This document shows, piece after piece, positions 7,384 to 10,607 of a DNA stretch of 10,607 bases. The notes beneath the pieces are model-generated. The model did not search any database and had not been told where the DNA came from. It saw only the letters and a program-made list of their open reading frames with translations. Each line of letters starts with the position of its first letter. Position 1 is the first letter of the stretch. The translations under genes and the position numbers were made by a program. The stretch is from Tidjanibacter sp. (GTDB lineage: Bacteria > Bacteroidota > Bacteroidia > Bacteroidales > Rikenellaceae): positions 1 to 10,607 of the forward strand of contig JAGBYS010000293.1 in assembly GCA_017628675.1 (NCBI GenBank). Direction: 5' to 3'.

Positions 7384-7409
7384 ATCTTGACCCATTAATT
7401 TTTCAGATA

Positions 7410-8666
7410 ATGAAAATGGAAAAAACAAAACTCAACTATACCCCCAAGATCTTCACTCCTCGAGCCGAGGGCTCCACCATGGGTGTGGGCTTTCCGTTTA
7501 AGATTGGCGGAGGGGGTGGCAGTACGAAGGAGGGCGACTTCTGGCGATGGGGTAGCGACAACCTCTTCCCGTTAGCCTTGTCGCTCCTGTCGCGCTGCTC
7601 GACAACCCACCGCCGCATCATCAACGACAAGGCCGACTACATCTCCGGTGGTGGCTTCAGCCTGCCCGAGGAGGCCATTCGCACCAAGGCCTTTGTGGAG
7701 AGGGCCAACTCGCGTGGCGAGTCGCTGCGTCAGGTGCTCAGCAGGCTGGCCTTCGATAAGTGCCTCTTTGGCAACGCCTTTGTGGAGGTGGTGACCGACC
7801 AGGCCCACTCCTTCCTGGCACTCTTCCACCAGGACGCCTCGCAGTGCCGCCTGGCCAAGGATGGAAGGCGTGTGCTGCTCCACCACGACTGGACCCGCTA
7901 TCAGAGCTCCGAGGCGGTGAGCGTGCCGCTCTACCCACACTTCGAGCAGGGGGCCGATGGCAACCTCCACACGATGATTCACTACAAGGACTACGAGCCT
8001 ATGTTCACCCACTATGGCGTGCCACCCTACATTGCCGGAATGAATGTGTCGACCATCGCCTACAAGACCGACCACTGGAACATCTCGCGCCTGGATAACT
8101 CCTTCCAACTCTCGGGTGTTATGCTCCTCGACGGAGGAGTGGAGAGCGAGGAGGAGGCCGAGAGGCTCGCCGCCGCTGCCCAGCGCAAGTTCTCGGGCAA
8201 GCCAGGCCAGGTGATGTTTATGGTCAAGGAGTGCGACGAGGGCGACGCCTCGCGCTTCATCCCCATCACCTCCTCCAATGAGGGCGATTGGCGCCAACTG
8301 CACGACCAGGCCACAGGCGACATCGTCATTGCCCACTCGTGGTTCCGCAGCCTCAGCGGCCTCGACTATGGCGGTGGCTTCTCCTCGGAGCGCATCCTGC
8401 ACGAGTGGGAGGTGGCTCTCAATACGGTCATCCTCGGTGAGCAGCAGGAACTCCTGGAGCCCATACGCTCGCTGGTGAGCACCATTCTGGGTGAGGATGG
8501 CTCCCGACTGGAGATTGTCAACCGCCCGCCCTCACGCTCCAAGCCCCTCTATATGCGTGTCTGGGAGGCCCGCAAGGCCGACGGCCTCGACTACGACCCC
8601 TCCAACCCCGAGGAGCAACTCTATGTGGCGCAGGTCACCAAGTATGGACTCAAAAATGTAGACTAA
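7410..8666 (+). CDS. Phage portal protein
   Basis: The 418-residue protein matches the portal family of Bacteroidetes phages: WGSDNLFPLALSLLSRCSTT (about 49-68) followed by HRRIINDKADYISGGGF, then a stem region with FGNAFVEVVTD (about 118-128), YGVPPYIAGM (about 193-202) and the helix pair NSFQLSGVMLLDGGV (about 230-244). The C-terminal region (about 340-400) carries the crown-like helices. Twelve copies form the ring at the capsid vertex through which DNA is packed and leaves. A glycine run (GGGGG near residue 33) lies in the flexible N-terminus. The gene follows an intrinsic terminator by 26 bp and is followed 9 bp later by the connector gene. Coming after the capsid gene is unusual, since portals normally precede it. 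Two in-frame ATGs (7410, 7416) are possible starts. Confidence 0.85.
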   Translation: MKMEKTKLNYTPKIFTPRAEGSTMGVGFPFKIGGGGGSTKEGDFWRWGSDNLFPLALSLLSRCSTTHRRIINDKADYISGGGFSLPEEAIRTKAFVERANSRGESLRQVLSRLAFDKCLFGNAFVEVVTDQAHSFLALFHQDASQCRLAKDGRRVLLHHDWTRYQSSEAVSVPLYPHFEQGADGNLHTMIHYKDYEPMFTHYGVPPYIAGMNVSTIAYKTDHWNISRLDNSFQLSGVMLLDGGVESEEEAERLAAAAQRKFSGKPGQVMFMVKECDEGDASRFIPITSSNEGDWRQLHDQATGDIVIAHSWFRSLSGLDYGGGFSSERILHEWEVALNTVILGEQQELLEPIRSLVSTILGEDGSRLEIVNRPPSRSKPLYMRVWEARKADGLDYDPSNPEEQLYVAQVTKYGLKNVD

Positions 8667-8675
8667 AGAACCGCT

Positions 8676-9155
8676 ATGAAACAACTTATCACCTCTGCCG
8701 AGGTCATATCTATTGCCTTCGGCACAAACAATACCCTCCGCGAGGAGGCCGTGCCCGCCCACACCATCCTTGCTGCCCAGCGTCGCTTTGTGCGCCCCGT
8801 GGTGGGCGAGGCGGTCTTCGACCTGCTGATGGCCGAGAGCCCCACCGAGGAGTGTGAAGGCTTCATCCGCGACTACCTGAAGGTACCCCTGGCGCTCTAT
8901 GTGGCCTCGCTGATGCTCCCCACGCTGGCCGTCACGGTGGGCTCTGCGGGTGTCGTGAGGCTCTCGGGCGAGAGCTTCGAGGCGGCCGATGGTGTGGCAC
9001 TGCGTGGGGCCGTCAGACGACTGCGCCACGACGCCGAGGCGCTCATCGATGCCGCCACCGAGCACCTCGCCACGCTGCCCACCCTCGGAGCCCTCTACCG
9101 CCCCGAGGAGAATGTGCGCTCCCGCACCCGACTCACAGGCGGCATAGTCCTCTAA
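8676..9155 (+). CDS. Head-completion / head-tail connector protein (DUF6712-like)
   Basis: The 159-residue protein is mostly helical. It begins KQLITSAEVISIAFGTNNT, then has a helix ending RRFVRPVVGEAVFDLLM (about 36-52), a segment IRDYLKVPLALYVASLMLP (about 68-86), the glycine-bearing GSAGVVRLSG, and a long helix RLRHDAEALIDAATEHLATL (about 117-136). The end reads RSRTRLTGGIV. This order matches a family I recall as DUF6712, thought to be the head-completion protein that sits between portal and tail. It lies 9 bp after the portal gene, the expected position for a connector. The family name is from memory and unchecked; the connector role is inferred from fold pattern and place. Confidence 0.7.
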   Translation: MKQLITSAEVISIAFGTNNTLREEAVPAHTILAAQRRFVRPVVGEAVFDLLMAESPTEECEGFIRDYLKVPLALYVASLMLPTLAVTVGSAGVVRLSGESFEAADGVALRGAVRRLRHDAEALIDAATEHLATLPTLGALYRPEENVRSRTRLTGGIVL

Positions 9156-9161
9156 CAAAAA

Positions 9162-9189
9162 ACTGAATACTGACAACTGATAACTGACA
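9162..9189 (+). repeat. Four degenerate heptamers of the ACTGAnA type
   Basis: Units ACTGAAT, ACTGACA, ACTGATA and ACTGACA fill most of the 43-bp gap between the connector and holin genes, followed by ACTAAAA. Each carries a TGA, at 9164, 9171, 9178 and 9185, covering all three forward frames. Confidence 0.9.
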
Positions 9190-9198
9190 ACTAAAAAA

Positions 9199-9615
9199 AT
9201 GAAGTATATTACTGGAATCGTTACGGGGGTGCTCTCTTTGTTGGCACCCGTGGAGCCCTTGCTCTTGTGTGCAATGGCGTTCGTGGCGGTGGACTTCCTC
9301 ACGGGAGTCCTGGCAGACCGTCGCAGGGCCCGCACCGAGGGGCGCGCTTGGCGCTTCGAGAGCCGCAAGGCTTGGAAGACCATCCGCAAACTCGCTTTTG
9401 TGATGGCGGGCATTGTTCTGGCCTGGATGCTCGACGGCATCGCCTCGCCCTTTGTTGAACTACGACTCGCCAACCTCTTCACCGGCTTTGTCTGTGGTGT
9501 GGAGTTCTGGAGCTATCTGGAGAACGCCTCGGTGGTCACGGGCGAAAGGCGCTTTGTGGATGTTATGCTCCTCTTTGGCCGCCGCCTAAGGAGCCTTTTT
9601 GGAAGGGCGGAGTAG
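9199..9615 (+). CDS. Phage holin, Bacteroidetes holin family (phage_holin_4-like)
   Basis: The 138-residue protein has hydrophobic segments at about residues 4-18, 20-39 and 65-83, and a weaker one at 90-104. The pattern D32-F-L-T35-G36 at the end of segment two, a basic loop with SRKAW (55-59), and an ExxSxxEN sequence (E102, S105, E108, N109) are features I associate with the phage_holin_4 / toxin secretion-phage lysis holin family. Holins form pores in the inner membrane and time release of the endolysin. No endolysin gene follows; the next gene is rimP. The start ATG at 9199 gives a short N-terminus before the first membrane segment. The gene ends in a 6-bp stem that overlaps its stop codon. 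It is the last gene of the structural run. Confidence 0.82.
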   Translation: MKYITGIVTGVLSLLAPVEPLLLCAMAFVAVDFLTGVLADRRRARTEGRAWRFESRKAWKTIRKLAFVMAGIVLAWMLDGIASPFVELRLANLFTGFVCGVEFWSYLENASVVTGERRFVDVMLLFGRRLRSLFGRAE

Positions 9616-9626
9616 AAAAATACTCC
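9609..9626 (+). other. Small hairpin overlapping the holin stop codon
   Basis: GGAGTA (9609-9614) and TACTCC (9621-9626) form a 6-bp stem with a 6-nt loop. The TAG stop codon lies in it. No T run follows, so it is at best a weak or Rho-dependent end of the phage transcript. Confidence 0.4.
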
Positions 9627-9653
9627 ACAAATACTCATATTTATATATAAAAA

Positions 9654-9684
9654 TTTGCAAAGTGCTGTAAAAGTTGTACCTTTG
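9654..9684 (+). promoter_or_regulatory. Promoter of rimP (Bacteroidetes type)
   Basis: TTTG at 9654-9657, a 19-bp spacer and TACCTTTG at 9677-9684 match the Bacteroidetes housekeeping promoter closely. The -7 box lies within a 6-bp dyad, CTTTGC (9680-9685) and GCAAAG (9689-9694). Transcription would start near 9691, giving a leader of about 70 nt before rimP. Confidence 0.8.
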
Positions 9685-9700
9685 CGGTGCAAAGAACGCG

Positions 9701-9727
9701 ATTCGGGGACCAGATGAGTCCCCGAAT
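9701..9727 (+). promoter_or_regulatory. Perfect 10-bp hairpin in the rimP leader
   Basis: ATTCGGGGAC (9701-9710) and GTCCCCGAAT (9718-9727) form a perfect stem with the loop CAGATGA. It lies between the promoter and the ATG, so it is transcribed as part of the leader. Only two T residues follow, so it is not a typical terminator. It could control translation or stability of the rimP-nusA message. Confidence 0.6.
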
Positions 9728-9761
9728 TTCGTAGTATAGAGCCAAACGCAAAAGAGAGAAG

Positions 9762-10229
9762 ATGATGGATATTGAGAAATTACGCCAGGTGGCCGAGGTC
9801 GCTCTTGAGGGCACAGACCGCTTTATTGTGGACCTTAAGTGTTCGCCCGCCAACGAGATTGAGATTGTTATCGACGCCGATAGTGCTGTCGATCTGGACG
9901 CCTGTGTGGCCTTCAGCCGTGCTGTGGAGTCGGCCTTCGACAGGGAGGTTGAGGACTTCGAGCTGACGGTCTACTCGGCAGGCGTGGGCCAGCCACTGAA
10001 ACTTTTGCGCCAGTACTATAAGCTCATTGGCAAGAGTGTTGAGGTGCTGCTCTGTAGCGGTGTGAAGATTCTGGCGACCCTCAAGGAGGTGGACCCCACC
10101 GCCATCACCATCACCTACACCGAGCGTAAGGCCGTCGATGGCAAGAAACGCAAAGTGGAGGTGGAGGTTGTGGAGAGCTACACCTTCGACCAGATAAAGG
10201 CGGTAAAGGAGTACCTCGAATTCAAGTAG
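9762..10229 (+). CDS. rimP: Ribosome maturation factor RimP
   Basis: The 155-residue protein is the RimP factor that assists late assembly of the 30S ribosomal subunit. The N-terminal alpha/beta domain (about 1-80) shows the family course: a strand FIVDLKC, a strand IEIVIDAD, then DLDACVAFSRAVESAFD, then FELTVYSAGVGQPLK. The last part replaces the SPGLDRPL motif of other bacteria, in a form I recall from Bacteroidetes. The C-terminal SH3-like part (about 85-155) starts QYYKLIGKSVEVLL and ends with FDQIKAVKEYLEFK. Two ATGs lie in tandem at 9762 and 9765; either may be used. It has its own promoter and leader hairpin, and a nusA-like start lies 352 bp downstream, the common rimP-nusA-infB order. 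No membrane segment is present. Confidence 0.95.
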   Translation: MMDIEKLRQVAEVALEGTDRFIVDLKCSPANEIEIVIDADSAVDLDACVAFSRAVESAFDREVEDFELTVYSAGVGQPLKLLRQYYKLIGKSVEVLLCSGVKILATLKEVDPTAITITYTERKAVDGKKRKVEVEVVESYTFDQIKAVKEYLEFK

Positions 10230-10240
10230 AGCGTGCCTTG

Positions 10241-10364
10241 CGAGTGTGCTTTGTGGGTGCTTTTCGGGCCAAATTCCCGATAGCGAGTTCCTCATTTACC
10301 CCAAAGTAAACTGCGGACTCGCTCCAGAAATTTGGCACAAAAATCCCCTCACAAAACCCACTCG
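10241..10364. repeat. 124-bp imperfect palindrome, possible MITE-like or hairpin element
   Basis: The segment folds on a centre at about 10302.5. Matching arms are CGAGTG/CACTCG (10241-10246 with 10359-10364), TTTGTG/CACAAA (10250-10255 with 10350-10355), GCCAAATT/AATTTGGC (10268-10275 with 10329-10336), GCGAGT/ACTCGC (10283-10288 with 10317-10322) and TTTAC/GTAAA (10295-10299 with 10306-10310). Arms keep the same centre within one base, so it is one structure with mismatches. It starts 12 bases after the rimP stop. No coding frame or T run is seen. Confidence 0.85.
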
Positions 10365-10375
10365 AGGGGTCGAAG

Positions 10376-10403
10376 GTCTAAAGTCTAACGACTAACGACC
10401 TAA
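10376..10403 (+). repeat. Four degenerate heptamers of the GnCTAAn type
   Basis: Units GTCTAAA, GTCTAAC, GACTAAC and GACCTAA follow directly one after another. TAA triplets at 10379, 10386, 10393 and 10401 cover all three forward frames, as in the two phage-region tracts. Confidence 0.85.
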
Positions 10404-10437
10404 GGCAGAAAAAAGTTCCTTAAAGGAAATTTAGTAA

Positions 10438-10464
10438 CCTTGGAATCCCTTGAACCCCTGGAGC
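10438..10464 (+). repeat. Three degenerate nonamers of the CCnTnGAAn type
   Basis: Units CCTTGGAAT, CCCTTGAAC and CCCTGGAGC follow in a row. As at 5572-5607, the nonamer tract lies downstream of a heptamer tract. A 6-bp dyad TTCCTT/AAGGAA lies just upstream at 10416-10428. Confidence 0.6.
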
Positions 10465-10478
10465 AACTTACAAATACA

Positions 10479-10532
10479 GCGATACGCAGTATCGCCCAAA
10501 AGTTTTTGGGGCGCCTTTTTACAAAAAGGCGC
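10479..10532. other. Three adjacent hairpins before nusA
   Basis: GCGATAC/GTATCGC (10479-10485 with 10489-10495), CCCAAAA/TTTTGGG (10495-10501 with 10504-10510) and GCGCCTTTTT/AAAAAGGCGC (10511-10520 with 10523-10532) are back to back with loops of only 2-3 nt. The ATG of nusA comes 50 bases later, after an A-rich stretch with no T run. They could be cruciform sites, leader RNA structures or remnants of a mobile repeat. Confidence 0.7.
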
Positions 10533-10581
10533 GAAGAAAAAGGAAACAAAAAGAAACAAAACATAAAAACAAAAAGGACAA

Positions 10582-10607
10582 ATGGAGAATTTGATTAGCA
10601 ACTTTGC
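10582..10607 (+). CDS. nusA: Probable start of nusA, cut by the window end
   Basis: An ATG at 10582 opens a frame reading MENLISNF to the window edge (8 codons). Only the position supports the name: nusA follows rimP in most bacteria, including Bacteroidetes. NusA is a transcription elongation and antitermination factor. An A-rich stretch with AAAAAGGAC lies just upstream. The 352-bp gap before it is longer than usual for this gene pair. Confidence 0.55.

Larger units (their letters stand above)
1..9615 (+). mobile_element. Partial prophage or prophage-derived structural gene cluster
   Basis: Eleven co-directional genes encode virion and lysis functions: tail-like proteins, ClpP-type prohead protease, HK97-fold capsid protein, portal, connector and holin. 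No terminase, integrase, repressor, tape measure or endolysin is visible, so the element either continues to the left of the window or is incomplete. The right limit is inferred to lie between the holin stop codon and the rimP promoter (9616-9653), because host housekeeping genes follow directly. The left limit is not visible. Codon usage resembles that of the adjacent rimP. I cannot tell from this window whether the element is an inducible prophage, a remnant, or a domesticated particle such as a gene transfer agent. Confidence 0.8.

Noticed and set aside
9162..9189. CRISPR or phase-variation repeat
   Set aside because: Units are 7 bp with no spacers, and lie between genes rather than inside a frame or promoter, so neither a CRISPR array nor a slippage switch is supported.

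Overview
The window looks like part of a moderately GC-rich Bacteroidales chromosome, most like an Alistipes-type (Rikenellaceae) genome. Three things support this. The two best promoters have the Bacteroidetes form (TTG or TTTG, 19-20 bp spacer, TAnnTTTG). A RimP gene of typical Bacteroidales length is followed by what appears to be the start of nusA. The phage proteins have the look of Bacteroidetes phage families. The genus is an inference; no rRNA or other marker gene is present.

Positions 1-236 are an AT-rich leader with a pair of direct repeats and a promoter. From 237 to 9615 all genes lie on the + strand and form the structural part of a tailed prophage or prophage-derived element. 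The order is: a small tail-terminator-like protein (237-647), a beta-rich distal-tail-like protein (666-1655), a large tail-tip or baseplate-like protein (1687-4062), a coupled pair of small genes (4107-4274 and 4274-4549), a ClpP-type prohead protease with a possible scaffold tail (4570-5544), the HK97-fold major capsid protein (5637-6857), a beta-rich structural protein (6860-7342), an intrinsic terminator (7354-7383), the portal (7410-8666), a head-completion or connector protein (8676-9155) and a holin (9199-9615). Terminase, tape measure, integrase and endolysin are not in the window. The tail-before-head order is the reverse of the usual siphophage layout, and the portal follows the capsid gene instead of preceding it.

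The element stops abruptly. Thirty-eight bases after the holin stop codon lies the -33 box of the rimP promoter (9654-9684), then a leader with a perfect 10-bp hairpin, rimP (9762-10229), and an unusually rich 352-bp rimP-nusA gap. That gap holds a 124-bp imperfect palindrome (10241-10364), a heptamer tract, a nonamer tract and a row of hairpins just before nusA (start at 10582).

The least-explained structure is in the intergenic DNA. Degenerate 7-bp tandem repeats occur at three gene ends, and in two places a 9-bp repeat tract follows. Every heptamer unit carries a stop codon, so each tract stops translation in all three forward frames. The same repeat types occur inside the phage module and in the host rimP-nusA gap, which suggests a genome-wide family. 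Codon choice in the phage genes (strong use of GAG, CTC, GCC) looks like that of rimP, so the element may have been in this lineage for a long time or belong to a well-adapted phage.
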